The translations under genes were made by a program, and so were the position numbers. Below, in pieces: positions 11,254 to 23,488 of a DNA stretch of 64,000 nt. The notes beneath the pieces are model-generated. The model saw only the letters and a program-made list of their open reading frames with translations. It did no database searches and had not been told where the DNA came from. Positions within the stretch are counted from its first letter, which is position 1. The number at the start of each line of letters is the position of its first letter. The DNA comes from Tetrapyrgos nigripes (lineage: Eukaryota; Basidiomycota; Agaricomycetes; Agaricales; Campanellaceae), in NCBI GenBank assembly GCA_013368315.1, contig JAACJM010000002.1, forward strand, positions 434,001 through 498,000, in the 5' to 3' direction.

Positions 11254-14049
11254 CTACATGTCCACCCAGACACTCTGACTCCAAGGCAACACCTCTCCTC
11301 GGTCCGTCACTCCTCGAACATAAAACCTCACTTTATCACGGAGCCCCAACTCCAGCGTCTTCAAAACGCCTTCCCCAAGCGTAAACACATTCCTCGTCCC
11401 ATCATACCCCGAAGTCCCAATCCACAACGCATCTTCAGGTCGTCCAAAAGAACCAGAACCAGAAGCTTTCTGCGCATAGACATTGGTGTACATAACCTTG
11501 GGAAACCAAGACCATCGATGCGCACTAGGTTGCGTGGGCCAAACGGGAGTGGTGTCTTCCGGTGAAGTAATGGGTGCGAGGTTGATGGGAGGTAAGGCAG
11601 CTGCTATCTCCCAGGAAATAGTTCCTGAGACTTCCGAGTTTGACGAGGACGAAGGCGTAGATGTAGAAGACGCGGAAGGGGTGGGAGATGGGGAAGGTTT
11701 AAAGTCGGCCCAAAGTATGCTGGGTGTATGCGCCGGAACGCTTGAGGGATGGGATGGGTATACGTTCATCTGACCGAGGAGGATAGGTAGACGAAGTGGA
11801 GTGGTAGTGTCTTCGCTGACAATTACGATAGTAAGATCAATGGAGACGAGGACGTCTTGTGCGTTTGGAGCCGCAGCAGTCTCGGGTAGACTAAACTGTA
11901 AACCAAGTTTTGTCCATCCTTCTCCCAAAGAAGTGTCGTTGGCCGAAGCTGCAGTGGACGTGATGCTGCCATCTCCCGAGGAGGAAGAGAGTAAAGCCGT
12001 AGAGAGACTGATATCAAGGTCAACCTCAGAACCGCCAGCTTCGATTTTATACACCGCAGTTGCCACGTATGAACGACCCGGTGATATCGACAACGACTGG
12101 ATGGGGAGTCGTACACAACGGAACGCCGCATCTTCGCTTTGGTTCCCTGTGTCACTCAACACCACTCGTAAAGAACTGCCTCCATTCCACGCATCGTCCA
12201 TATTGACCTCGGCAACAGCTTCTGGAATCCTGACACCTTCCAACGGTGCATCGCCTGTCCAAGCCAGTGTGGGATTTGGCCAGACCAAATCACCCATACT
12301 GGTCTGTTGGTGTATGTCTGTCCATCCTGTGAACCTGGACTTTGACTCCGTCGACATCGATAATGAGTCGAATACTTTAATACCATCGACAAACCAGGAC
12401 ATGCCTACTCCGGGACAAAAAGTGGTGTGAAACGCAAGGTCAAGAGGGTCTGGTGGGGTTTTGGTTGGGAAGAAATCACATATAGAAACAAAATCCCCAT
12501 GCTCGCATGGTTCTTCGCCTTTTTTGGGTGGAGGCATTTCTGGGATTGGAACCTTCTCCTTCTCAGTAGCGTTAACGATTCGTCGAGGTCCGGCCCAGAG
12601 AAGTCTTTCGTAATCCCACCAAGTATGCCAAGTCCACTCGGGTTTGTCTTGTTCACTTTCCCAGGTCCAAGCGTGTCCAAAGATGGCGACGCTGAGACCG
12701 AGAGAGTCGGGAGAGATGTGATTGAGAGCTTTGTAGCAACCGAAGCCGCCGTTTCCGTGAGTGCCTCTACCCCATACGTCTGTGAATAAAGGACAATTAG
12801 CAAGAATAGGCGTCCACTAAAGAAAGATACTGACCAATGCCCACGTAGATGTCTTGTAACGTTTTACTCCCCACATGGTGAGATTTAGGGTCAGAACCAG
12901 TCAGGGAAGGATCCAAGGTAAGGAAATATTGGGCTGTAAGAGAAGGATAGTGGGTTCTCCACTAAAAGACTGGTTAGTAGGACCAAAACAATGCAAGATT
13001 AGAGCATTTACCGTGTAATTGGTGAATATGGAGGACGAGGAAAGGAAGAAAGGGAGATTGACGCTGTTGAGTCGGTCTTGCCATGCTAGCTGTCCCGTAA
13101 CAATGACGCTGTCATACCTAGAGCGAAAAGCAACGTTAAAAAGGACAGAAATCGCATAACAAGGTCCACGCACCATATCACCTCAGTGTAGTCTCCAACC
13201 TTCTGTTTCAGCTCCTCTTGAAGTAGAGTAATCCACGCAGCAAGTGCTCTGGTTTGCTCTGGTCCACCTTGAAGAGGACACTCAAAGTTTAGCAAGTACC
13301 CATCAAAGCCACGTTGACAAGCCAATTCGGCAAGAAGTCTAGCATAATGAGGTGACAACGGAAGTGAAGGCGTTGGTGGAGCCTGTGTTGCTGGTCCTGT
13401 TCTCGATTTGGGAAGCTGACCGACCAAAAGTCGCAGACAGTCTGCTTCGCCTCCAGGTTCGAAAATCCTGAGTAACAGGGGTCAATATTGGAAAAAAGAT
13501 AGCATGAGATGACAGTTCACAAGGTTCCGAGCATCTTGACGCCTTGTCTGTGCGCAGCTGTGATCCATCCTGGCGGTGGTATAGTAACACGATGGTGCGA
13601 AAAGCTATTGTGTACAATCTGGTGAGTGATCGTTCTTCCCTCAAAAACAAGAGCATACGCACTAGATAAATGTCTCAACACTGTTCCAGTAGTTGAAGGT
13701 ATATGATAAGGTAAACGGACTCTCTGTATAACCTCCCTGAAATCCAGAAATAAAAGTTCAAGATAAGCCGACGAAAATACCACTAGTAGACCATGTAAGA
13801 CCTTGTAATCATGGCATAACTTCAAGCAACGAGCCATCAGCAATCGTCCAGATTATCACAGAGACTCATCTCCTTCACCAGTAGCTTCCCTCTTGTCCGG
13901 ATATCGTCACGATTAGAACGAGGATGAAAAGGCAGGACGCCGTCGAAAAAGAGAGGAGGTTGTGCTGCCCATTGGTCTAGTTCTTCTAGAGATTTGAAGT
14001 AGGAGTATTTTGGGACGTTGTAAGCTGTTGTGCTTGCTCGTAGAGGCAT
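11254..14049 (-). CDS. GH85 endo-beta-N-acetylglucosaminidase (ENGase)
   Basis: Cleaves the chitobiose core of N-glycans. No signal peptide is seen, which suggests the cytosolic ENGase type acting on free or misfolded-glycoprotein glycans. Exons on the minus strand: 14049-13879, 13819-13802, 13736-13663, 13604-13521, 13467-13174, 13117-13012, 12961-12835 and 12779-11254. These total 2400 nt and 799 aa, exactly in frame. Family marks are LCHDYKGGY, YFSHHRVTIPPPGW, and GFDGYLLNFECPL with the Asn and Glu two residues apart that GH85 uses for substrate-assisted catalysis. YDSVIVTGQLAWQ and WGRGTHGNGGFGCY follow. The C-terminal part is a beta-rich region. Exon 2 is only 18 nt and codes for LCHDYK. 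The start lies about 280 bp from the pseudogene body transcribed the other way. Confidence 0.95.
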
Positions 14050-14328
14050 GTCGGCGACGTCTAAAGGCTAGTTGTCGTCGTCGCTCGCGATGAAGACAGC
14101 CGCCCGCGATTTCACACGCACCAGCGCTTGCCCTTTCCTTCCTATTTTGCAAGACGCGTCGCTGGCCTCTGTCCGGCTAGTTCCTTCTGGCACTATTGTG
14201 GGTTTGAATATGGTCCTGCATGCAGAGAGTCATGGACAGGGCGTGGGTGGCATAATATTTGGCAATATGGTTCTGACAGACAACCTTCGGACCAGGCCAT
14301 TACTATAGACCTCAAGCCCTTCATTTAG

Positions 14329-16860
14329 AAGGAGTATTCTGAGGAGGAAGACAAGAAAGCGCGTGCGGTGTTCCAGGAAATGAAGAACGTATGTATCCAG
14401 TTCTCTTCGTTAAAACTTTTCGTCATCCTCACCTATTCAATCATTTGTTTAGGAGAAGCTTAAAGTGAAGGACGAAGATGTCGAGCTCAATCCTGGCGCT
14501 GCGCTGGATCTCATCCGAGACATTATCCGTCCTTTGGCTGTCCCACGCATATATAACGTTGGACCACTTATTGGAAAACTCATCGACACCGAACTTGCGG
14601 TTCCTAAGGCGGCTTCCTCAGTAAAATATTTGGAGGCAACCCTCAAGAAACCTATCCCAAGATTTCCGCGGAGAACTACGAAAGACACGGCTTCCTAGGC
14701 CAATGGATTTGCATGAACCCGTTCTTCAACCCCTACATGCCTTCCAAGCCCGGCCATTCAGGTCTCAAGTTCAAGGGACTGCGTTACAGAGATGAAGATC
14801 TCACTACCATTATGGTATGGAATCTGGGGACCTGTAGGGTATTCGTCTGGCTGTCAGGAAATCGCTGGTTATATCTGGGGGAGTACGAGATGTCATTTGG
14901 AAGAAGACTGACGACAGATGAATGGAAGGGGCTCTCCGAGTCGGTATGTTTTCTTACCTGAGCACTCTCTCGAAGCAGCGCTCAAAAATCACCATTTTAC
15001 AGGTGAAAAAGACCTGGATAGATGCCATCCAAAAGCGGAAATGGGGTCTTCGCATTCTAGTACGCGTCTTTCTCCGAAACCAGCGTCCCAACTCTGATGC
15101 AGATCGTCTAATTGATCTCAAGGAATACCGCGAACTTGTGGCGAAGAGGGACGAGTTTCGCAACTCGCCAGATCGTAAAACGGTCACCAACGACCTTATA
15201 AGGGAAGCCTTAGACCGGGGCGAAGAGGTGCGTTTTTGTTATTTGCTTCGTCAATCCCTTTCCGCCTCTTTACCCTTTGACTCCCTCGCTGATGTAAACC
15301 AATCCTTTTATCCTCAGTCCATCGTCGCCTGGAAAATGAAATGCGAAAAATTCGACCAAAAGTTTCATGCCCACTTCGCTGAGCAGTATCCCAATTTCAA
15401 CCGCAACTACGCCGCGCCTGGGAGTCAGAAGAAGGAGGACGACGAGGTTGCTGAAGTCCCCGACAATTCAGACGACGAAGCGATGGAGGGTGTCGAAGAC
15501 GTCAACAATCACGGTGGTGAAGCTGCTATGGACGTAGACGTTGGAGATGATGTTGGAGACGATGTGAAAGAGGTTGTGGAAGAGGATTCTGATGGAGATA
15601 CAGAGGGTCAGACGCTGGCTGTGACCAAGACTCCACCGAGCCGTTCTTCAAAGCAAAAGGCAACTGTCAAGAGTACCGGGAACCAGAGGAAGCGGTCCCG
15701 GGAGGACGACGATGACGACAACTACCGGCCTCAAGATCGGCGGGCTTTTGCAACGGCGACATCGACTCTGCGACGCTCAGCGCGAAAGCCAGCTGCCAGC
15801 TCACAGGATGTTGGAAAGCGAGCTAGGTTGGAAGAAGTCTATGATGAACCTCCCAGTGGTGACGCTATCTCAGAGGAAGTCGATGACACCCGGTAACACT
15901 ACCGACAAGGACGAGGAAGACGAGGTTGTTTTCGTTGGGTCTCGGGATAGTGCGAAGCATCGCAAGCCTACTAGGACGCTTTCCATGGAAAAGCAAGTCG
16001 TCAAGGCAGAGGGTTTGGTTCAGCGTGATGTCAAGCAGGCGAGGCAGACTGAGGGAGTCGAGAATGGATCCAGGGACACCCAGGACGAGGACGATGAAGA
16101 CGAGATTGTTTTTATAGAGTCTCGGGACAGTCGAAAGCGCCACTAGTCCGTCAGGGCGTCCTACATAGGAAAGCAAGTCGTCAAGGCAGAGGGTTCGGTC
16201 ACGCGGGAAAAGCTGGCCAAACGGACTGAGGAGGTCGAGGATAGCTCCAGGAACACCAAGGTTGAGGATGAGGAAAACGAGATTGTTTGCACCGGGTCCC
16301 AGGACTGCGCAAAGCCTCGCAAGCGTGCCCGGGTATCCTCCAAGGGAAAGCAAGTCGCCAAGGCAGAGGGTTCAGTCAAGCGGGAACAAGAGAAGGCGAA
16401 GCACGAGGACGAGGACGATGGAGATGAGATAGTTAGTCGTGGCTCTCAGGACATTCTAAAGCGTGGCAAGCGTGGCAGGTCATCCTCGAGGGAAAAGCGA
16501 GTCGCTAAGTCAGAGATTTCACTCCAGCATGGTAGAAAGCGCGTGAGGCAGATAGAGGAGGTCGAGGAATGGTCTCGGGACACCAAGGAAGAAGACCAGG
16601 ACAACAAGGAGGAGGTCATTGGTACTTGCTCTTCGGAGAGTGCAAAACATCGTCGTCCGGTAGAGGAGAAGGTTGCCGACGATGGACATGCAATTGCCAT
16701 GGAGGACGACCCCGACATCGAGTACCAGTTTATGTTTAAGAACCCTAGCCGTGCTAAGCAAGGTCATACTGGGTCACGGCCAGGGAAGATGAGCAGCTCT
16801 AACGTGTCATTGCAGCCTTCACGGTCCTTGGGTTCTAGTACAAATCCGATCGTTCTCTAG
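14329..16860 (+). pseudogene. Broken Agaricomycete gene (DUF6697-like region plus acidic tandem repeats)
   Basis: Exons can be followed through KEYSEEEDKKARAVFQE, VELNPGAALDLIRDIIRP, FFNPYMPSKPGHSGLKFKGL, RWLYLGEYEMS and TTDEWKGLSES. After a good intron (14944 to about 15002) comes VKKTWIDAIQKRKWGLRI. The order and motifs resemble the Agaricomycete DUF6697 family, a tentative recognition from memory with no known function. The C-terminal half is acidic, basic and Ser-rich, as in nuclear proteins. There are four lesions. An in-frame TAG lies at 14326-14328. A one-base loss in an A-run at about 14645-14651 breaks the frame. A second frame break lies near 15890. A TAG at 16144-16146 sits where sister repeats have Lys. 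An undetected intron could explain one lesion but not all. No signs of recent activity are visible. Confidence 0.7.
15910..16660 (+). repeat. Five imperfect coding repeats of about 140-185 bp
   Basis: Units begin near 15912, 16084, 16264, 16405 and 16588. Each encodes an acidic run ending in EIV or EVV, then SRDS, KxRK, KQVxKAEGS and a TEEVE-like stretch. Divergence between units is high, so the array is old. The stop at 16144 lies in unit 2, at a position where the other units carry Lys or Arg. Confidence 0.75.
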
Positions 16861-17501
16861 GTGCCTAGGTTTTCGTTTCTTCAATATACGTTGCTCTGCT
16901 TTTCATAGCTATCTTAGTGAGTCGTTGCTTCGGTCGAATTCTGAGATGTATCGCTAACTTCAGTATTTCCAGGTCCTTGCTTTACTGCACATCTAATCAT
17001 ACTGTACCATCTGCCAGTTCTATAACAACCTGTCTCTGTAACACTCATCCTGACTTGACTCTCGCCCATTGGACATTATACTGCTCCTTCTAGTAGATTA
17101 CCTAACCCGCATCGTGAAGACATCAAAACCAGAGAATCAGACGTGTTTTCGGCAAAAGATGACTAGCGGATTCATTATGTTCATAAGTTGAGGAGGGTGT
17201 TCTGTCGGCCGCCGATGAAGATACAGTTATGTGGCTCCTCCCCTGAGAGCCCCTCATGGGATCTATCAGACTTTAGCTGCATCGATGTCAAGCCCTTCAA
17301 TACGGTCCATTCCTTGGTTGATCCGCAATTTCATGCAGCTTTAACTCCTTCGTGTCTTGTGAGCAAACATGGGCTATCGCTTCCGAGTCAAAACTCTCCA
17401 TCTTCATCCTTTCGGTGTACCTTCGGTTGCACGTCGGTCTCCTGGTACTGATACAAAAAACTCAAGACCTCCAGTCATGAATCGAATTTTTGACCGCCAA
17501 G
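16861..17501. other. Intergenic stretch upstream of the xylanase
   Basis: No domain-bearing open frame. It should contain the xylanase promoter, but I could not place a convincing TATA box or a CreA/XlnR-type cluster with confidence. Confidence 0.5.
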
Positions 17502-19185
17502 ATGTCTTCATCCGTCTCTTCTCTTCTCTGCATTCTAGCCTTGCTTCCCCATGTCCTCGCTCTCAACGCTCTGGACTCGTACTTCACAGGTGGTCGTTAC
17601 CTCGGCTTTTTCACCAATCAGGCTAGGATGACCTCTGCTGGGTCTACCTATGTCTCCATCGCCCAAACCAACTTCAACGCTGCTACTGAATCCAACGCTT
17701 GCAAATGGGAGGTGATTGAGCCGTCGCAGAATAGTTTCCAATGGGACGCTTGCGATTATACTGCCAAGTGAGTGGTCTTCGATGTCTAGTTCTAGGAATC
17801 CTTGCTTACTTTCACTTGGATGAAAAGCTGGATTACAAGCCGTGGCGGAAAGTTCAGAGGACATACCCTTGTGTGGTTCGTATCTTTTGGTGTTCGGAGC
17901 ATCTTTCACTTCTTATCAACGTTGATTACAGGCACAGTCAACTTGCTCCGTGGGTCAACAATCTGAAGGGCACTGCAGTCGACAGTGCGATGAAGAACCA
18001 TGTATGGCATTCCCAAATGCTCTTCAGAATGCTTTTCGACCATGCGATTACAGATTACCACTATCATGAAGCGCTACGTTGGCAAGTGAGTGCTAGTAAA
18101 CACATTCCACCGCGACCATGGTCTAATTTGGCTGGTGTAGGGCTTACCACTGGGATGTCGTCAACGAGGTATTTTTCTCTGTTTTTGTTGACTTTCGTCG
18201 CTCACACACTGTCGTAGGCTCTGAACGACGACGGCTCTCTTAGAAACTCAGTCTTTTCACAGCAGCTCGGTAGCGATTTTATCACCAAGGCCTTTACCTA
18301 TGCTCGGGCCGCTGACCCCAATGCTAAATTGTACTACAACGACTACAACCTCGAATTTTCCGGCGCTAAACAGGATGCTGCAGTCAAACTGGTCACCGAC
18401 TTGAAGTCTAAGGGACTTATTGACGGTGTTGGGCTTCAAGGTCAATGTATGCAAGGGGGTGATGTTACATTGACTGATAGTTCTGTCCAGGTCACTTCGA
18501 CGTTGGGAAGATTCCCTCTAACCTCCAGTCTACTGTTCAGAGGTTCGCAAACACCGGTGTTGAAGTCGCGTTTACAGAGTTGGACATTGGTACCTTGTGA
18601 GTGCACACACGGTCTCCGTCAAATTCCGGAGCTCAACCCTAGATAGTACCCAGGACTTCACTCAACAAGCAAAGGACTATGCTGCAGTGACCACCGCTTG
18701 TGTGACTGTCCCGAATTGCGTTGGAATCACTGTAGGAGGTATTCGTGATAACGAGTCTCGTATGTGTTATGCTTCCTTGCTAACCAAACGCCCAACTAAC
18801 CTACTATCCGCTCGTCTGTAGCCTCTTGGAGAGTTGGACAGTACACTCTGCTTTTCTCCGAGACTTACCAGCCCAAGCCTGATGCTACTGCTCTTGCTAA
18901 TGCTGCCGCTGCTGGTACCGGAGGTTCAGGAAGCTCTGGAACATCGACTGTCATTCCCACTAGCACATCTACTGCTGGTGGGTCGACGCCTACAACCGGT
19001 ACCGGCAGCAGTACTGGTACCGTAGCTCAATGGGGACAGTGTGGTGGAATTGGGTATACGGGACCAACCGGTAAGTCCGAGTCGTTTGTCTTTTGACGTT
19101 GAATCCAATACTTACCTTACCAACAGCTTGTGCTTCCAGCTTCAAATGTACCGTCATCAATCCATACTATTCCCAGTGCCTGTAA
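17502..19185 (+). CDS. Secreted GH10 endo-1,4-beta-xylanase with C-terminal CBM1
   Basis: Hydrolyses internal xylan linkages outside the cell. Exons: 17502-17767, 17840-17875, 17932-18001, 18054-18085, 18141-18168, 18218-18440, 18491-18596, 18647-18759, 18822-19070 and 19127-19185. They total 1182 nt and 393 aa, in frame. The start at 17502 gives a signal peptide (MSSSVSSLLCILALLPHVLA). GH10 marks are the KWE motif, RGHTLVWHSQL, the acid/base Glu in WDVVNE and the nucleophile Glu in TELDI. After a Ser/Thr/Gly linker, a CBM1 cellulose-binding module (QWGQCGGIGYTGPTAC to YYSQCL) closes the protein. One oddity is that the conserved Trp of the usual TVWG motif reads Gly here (TVGG). Four exons are 36 nt or shorter, or 70 nt. 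The second acceptor is the least certain. Confidence 0.94.
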
Positions 19186-21554
19186 AGATTCCTTTGTAAT
19201 AGGCTCACTGTCGTTGTACTGCCAGTGCTGGGTTCTTCGGGCAAATAAAATCACTCCAACTTGTAACTATACAAACTCGGCCGGCAGGTGGGGGACCCAA
19301 AATGAGCACACAGGGTCTGCTAGTCGCTCTTGCCTTTGTCTAGAACCCAACTGGGAAGAATTTATGGGGGAAGACCCCGGAAGAGTCATTTCGGCTGTGC
19401 TGGACAAAACTCCCACGTTCTCTTGAATGACTTGCTCAACAGTCAACTGCGACTTGACTGCGACAAACTACTTTCGAAATAGAACTCTGACTAGTCGTGC
19501 TTATTGTTCTCTCATATCTCATCAGTCTCTCTTGGACATTGCCAGGTCAGTTTTGGTTACTAATTTCCAGGCGCAATGACTTCTGCGAAAGTATTGAAGC
19601 GTTTGATCTCTGCATGTCTTATTCGCTTCTACTCGCTCCCAAACCGTCATCTTCCCGCTGCATTGTAACTTTTTTTTAACAGATGAGAGAGAAATACGTA
19701 CCGAAAGTAAAGACTCGTGGTTCTGGACCCTGGTTGTCGCTTTTTCACACGAAAAGTTTTGGACTTTGCCTTTGACGTGTCTGGCCATTTCCTCTCATAT
19801 ATCGTTCCCAATCAGTTCCAGTGAAGGACATACTAAACGAAGATAAGAACACTGTTGGCGTCACAGAAGAGAACAAATAGAAGGTTAGTTGCTCTTTATC
19901 ACAGTCCGATGTCTAAGACTTCTGCTTCTAACATCTCCGTTTTGAATATACTGAACTTAGCATCCCAGCCTCGAGGAGAAGAGAGTCAACAGACAAAACC
20001 GAGTGAGGTTGGTCACCCTTGTGTCGAGATTGCTGTGTCTAAAAATTCTATAAAGATTGAAAGCACATCGACCCGACGACCATCAAGCTTAACAACTGGC
20101 TTTGTACGGGTCAATACAAGATGAGCTGTGGGGGGCGTTTGACGCGATACCAGTGGCTGTCTGAAGCAGTAGATACCACTCCTTTTCGATTTGCATGATG
20201 TTGATGTTTGTGAGAACACTTGCCCGACGGACGTTTCGTTGCGCTTTCCAAAGCAGCTGAGGAAGTCTACTTGGTCGGTCGCTGGGTCGACATGTGCACT
20301 GGTACGCTGCTGTAATGAACCGCGGGTTTTGTTCGGGTTCAGGAGACTCTAAGATGATTAAGTAGTGAGGAAGGTACTGAATCAAGGCAAGCTTTCGCGT
20401 TACCGAGAAATACCAGGGTCTCAAGCACTTGGTGAGCACGCTGACGTCAGTCAAGGCCGAGAAACAACACAATAAGCAAGCTTGCGCGTTGCAAATGATG
20501 CTGACTTACAGATGTAAGGTTGAACACAGGTGTGTATTGAGAGGTAAGAAAGATTCTTACAAAAGTAGATATGAAGATACTTATATACATAGACAGTGAG
20601 TCATTAAAAGTATCTAGAATGGAATGGAATGTGATCAGAACTTCATTGTAGAAAGGGAAAGAAGGAAAGAGAAAACAAATGCCTGAGGTATGCCCGAGAG
20701 TACCAGATTGTAACGTGTACGGTAGATCAAGACTAAGGTTCCAACCAGTTAAATACAGTTACACCCCTGACTGTAATTTAATTGGTAACTGGTATTAAAT
20801 AACATGTTATAATCAGTTATAACTAGTTATTAATTGGTTCCCCAGCAGCAGCTCTTTTCAGCGGAGTATGACCTTGAAATTATTTTGCTAATGGTCTACA
20901 ACTGCAGTAAAATCTTGTTGAAGGTGCATATCGTGCCCGGGCGGCCATCTACAAGCCATCTAAGCCCAGTAGAATCAAAGGAAAAACAAATTTGATAATT
21001 CCCCAAACCAAGTATTGATAGGGGTAGTGGGCTTGCAGGTAAAATATTGCCACTTACACAGAGGCTAGTGAAACACTGAGAACTTCCTGTAGGTGGCAAA
21101 GGTAAAGTGTGCCAAAATATGGATTCTAAAGCTCAATCAGGACCTCCCAAACTGTATTTGGTTGGAGCCTTAATCGAGACTAATAGCGAAGTAAAAGAAG
21201 AGAGATAAAATATACTTACAGCTGGTAAGGATCGTTCCATCACAGCTGCAAAAATACACTGACCTCGAATCCGTTTGGTGCTGCATATGTACGAAAGCGA
21301 TCAATTTCTTGATAGAGTAGCTCGGGAAGTGTACTCCATCAGTCTGCATTTGATGCTTGGCTATTTATTCTATGAAGCCGTGCGTATCGATACTTTTCCC
21401 CATCTTGAGCGATTGGCAATGATCTATTGACTGGAAATCTTATTCATCTTTCCCTCATTCGCTCTGAATCTGTCCTTGAACCTCGCATCAGCCCTTTGAT
21501 CACTGACCCTCGGTGCACTTAGTGTTACAGCCTCAGTGTCGACGTACTTACCAC
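19186..21554. other. Intergenic stretch, AT-rich in part
   Basis: Open frames of 60-127 codons occur on both strands without recognisable domains. An AT-rich segment at about 20740-20850 carries several GTTA/TAAC motifs in both orientations and could be a worn MITE, but no clean ends are visible. Nothing else is supported. Confidence 0.5.
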
Positions 21555-21863
21555 ATGTCGCAGTTCAATTCTATTGAAATTGTCAAAGCTTATCATTGCT
21601 CTCAACTCGGCACCTATCGTCTTCACGGATCAGAGGGTAAGTAGATGTTCCTTTCCTCGCATAATTTACCAGTCTCCATCATCACGACTTAAAACAGAGT
21701 CAGAGACTCAGGCGAGCCGCCGGAGGATGCCGAAGCCACTCCCGACGACTCAAAAAAGCTGTACGTGCGGTTCCGGATAGCATGTCCTTTGGCTGAAGGC
21801 TCTGCTAAGTTATTTTTTGATTCTGATGACCTCGGATCCGACACCTTGAAAATGGGAGTCTGA
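21555..21863 (+). CDS. Small hypothetical protein
   Basis: A two-exon reading starts at ATG 21555 (MSQFNSIEIVKAYH). It has a GT donor at about 21635-21640 (GTAAGT) and an acceptor at about 21700. It continues through a Pro/Asp-rich stretch to KKLYVRFRIACP and ends at a TGA at 21861-21863, for about 81 aa. I do not recognise it. It could instead be an upstream exon of the F-box gene or noncoding. Confidence 0.3.
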
Positions 21864-22013
21864 TTCACCCATGAACACTCTGCCTCCTCTGTTCTTTCAC
21901 GTTTCGGTCGCACTTACTTGACTCTACTTTCTGGCTGAAACAAGCTAGTTGTCATGTGTGTAATTCATTTAATCTTACTGGAACCCTCCACTAACCCTGA
22001 AATCTGTACGTAG

Positions 22014-23354
22014 GGCAGAGGACTACCAAGGCTTGCCATCTGCATCCGGTGTCGACGGATTTCGGAAACTACCTGATGAACTTGTCCAAGAAATCATGAA
22101 ATGCGCACCTGCCAGAGACCATGCTAGTCTCGTTCGTGTTTCCAAACGGTTTCATCGCATCGGATTTCGGTCTTTGTACCAAGCCATATGCATTAGCAAT
22201 CTAAACGCTATCCCCAAGCTCGCCCGAACAATTTGTGATGAACGGAATCGAAATTTGGCTCTCAGCGTCCGCTGCTTCGAGTTGATGATAAGTGCTTTAC
22301 ATGCAAGGTAAATTTGTTCGTTCACGCGAAGAGACACCTGACAATTTGATGCAATAGTCCAGGAAGAGAAGAAATTATTTATGCGACAGTTGCCACCTCA
22401 ATCATGGATATCCTTTCCTCTATCGCCAATATCATAAGACTGCAGATATGTGCAGAGGGCAATTCCATCTTTATCCTTCATAACATCTCCTACGATACAT
22501 ATATCTTTCCTAGATTACAGGCACTCACGATCACATTTCATCCTCTTGAGCGCTACGCGAACACTTTCTTCCGTCTCATTCAGAGGCATCCTCATCTGAA
22601 AATATTTTTGGTCGCCTTTCATACTTCTGAACATCGTCGCCATCCTCCTCCTACCTTCTCAGACCCCATCATCCTTCCCGAACTGCAAGTATGCCGTGGA
22701 CCTTTGAAGGTTCTGAAGCACATTCTTCCGAAAGCTTCGTCTTTGTCCTCGCTCTCACTGGATCTGATTGAACTCGCCGGATTCCATCTCGATATGGTAG
22801 AACGACACTTGGCCCCACTGTCGCAGTTCTCGATGATACGAGAGCGGCTCCACTCGACTCCACCGTTTCGTTTCCATCTGGTACTCCAAGCATTTGACAT
22901 CGTCGTCATAGACGCGACCTTTCGATCCCTTCCCAATGATACGATCAACCTCGCAATCCAGTGCGGTTATGTCAATAATCCTGCTAGAAGAGTCGGCGTT
23001 TTCTTATTCCGTGTCATTGGTGCTGCAGCTAATCATGATTCTTTTCCGACGTGTACATAGATGAAGGAACTTCTTGACAAAGGAAGTCTTGCAAATTTTA
23101 CTTCATTGAAGCAGTTTGTCTGGAATTACGACTTGCTCGACAATGTTCAAGACTCGGACAATGAGGTTTTCCATTCTCTGGGAAAGCTCTTACTTCGTAT
23201 GTGTCCTAGCATTGCGAGCATAAAGTTGGGTAGGCTCTGCTAGTTCAGACGAAGCTCAGTAAAGCACTGACTGAGACTTCCAGGTCGCTACATTTACCAT
23301 AATAAAAAATTCATCCAAGCCAATTCGCCATCAAACCATCCCGAGGAGTACTAG
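22014..23354 (+). CDS. F-box protein (5' end uncertain)
   Basis: Probable substrate adaptor of an SCF ubiquitin ligase. The F-box is visible at the start: LPDELVQEIMKCAPARDHAS, then LVRVSKRFHRIGFRSLYQAI. The remaining 300 or so residues have a leucine-rich character typical of Agaricomycete F-box proteins. Exon 1 runs from an acceptor at 22013 to about 22309, and exon 2 follows the acceptor at 22358. A TAG at 23058-23060 is best removed with a 48-nt in-frame intron that starts GTCATT and has a CTAAT branch motif. A last intron of about 54 nt leads to a TAG at 23352-23354. No ATG fits the first visible exon, so the start codon lies in an upstream exon I could not fix. Confidence 0.75.
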
Positions 23355-23488
23355 GAAGGCGACACCGACCAATGAATGCAACGTAATGATTCAACCCAAG
23401 CTTTGCATTGTAAGTACACTGCAATTACATTCCATGGACTTGTTTCCTATACAATTCAAGTCCGCTGTCCGTCCCTAATTCTGACCTC

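Noticed and set aside
15865..16353. 162-codon Leu-rich minus-strand open frame over the acidic repeats
   Set aside because: It mirrors the coding repeats of the broken plus-strand gene, lacks a domain and repeats with the same period.
11254..19185. A glycan-degradation gene cluster (ENGase plus xylanase)
   Set aside because: The enzymes act on different substrates in different compartments, the ENGase lacks a signal peptide, and a broken unrelated gene lies between them.
20089..20472. 127-codon minus-strand open frame
   Set aside because: No domain, no signal peptide, no plausible exon partners and unremarkable composition.
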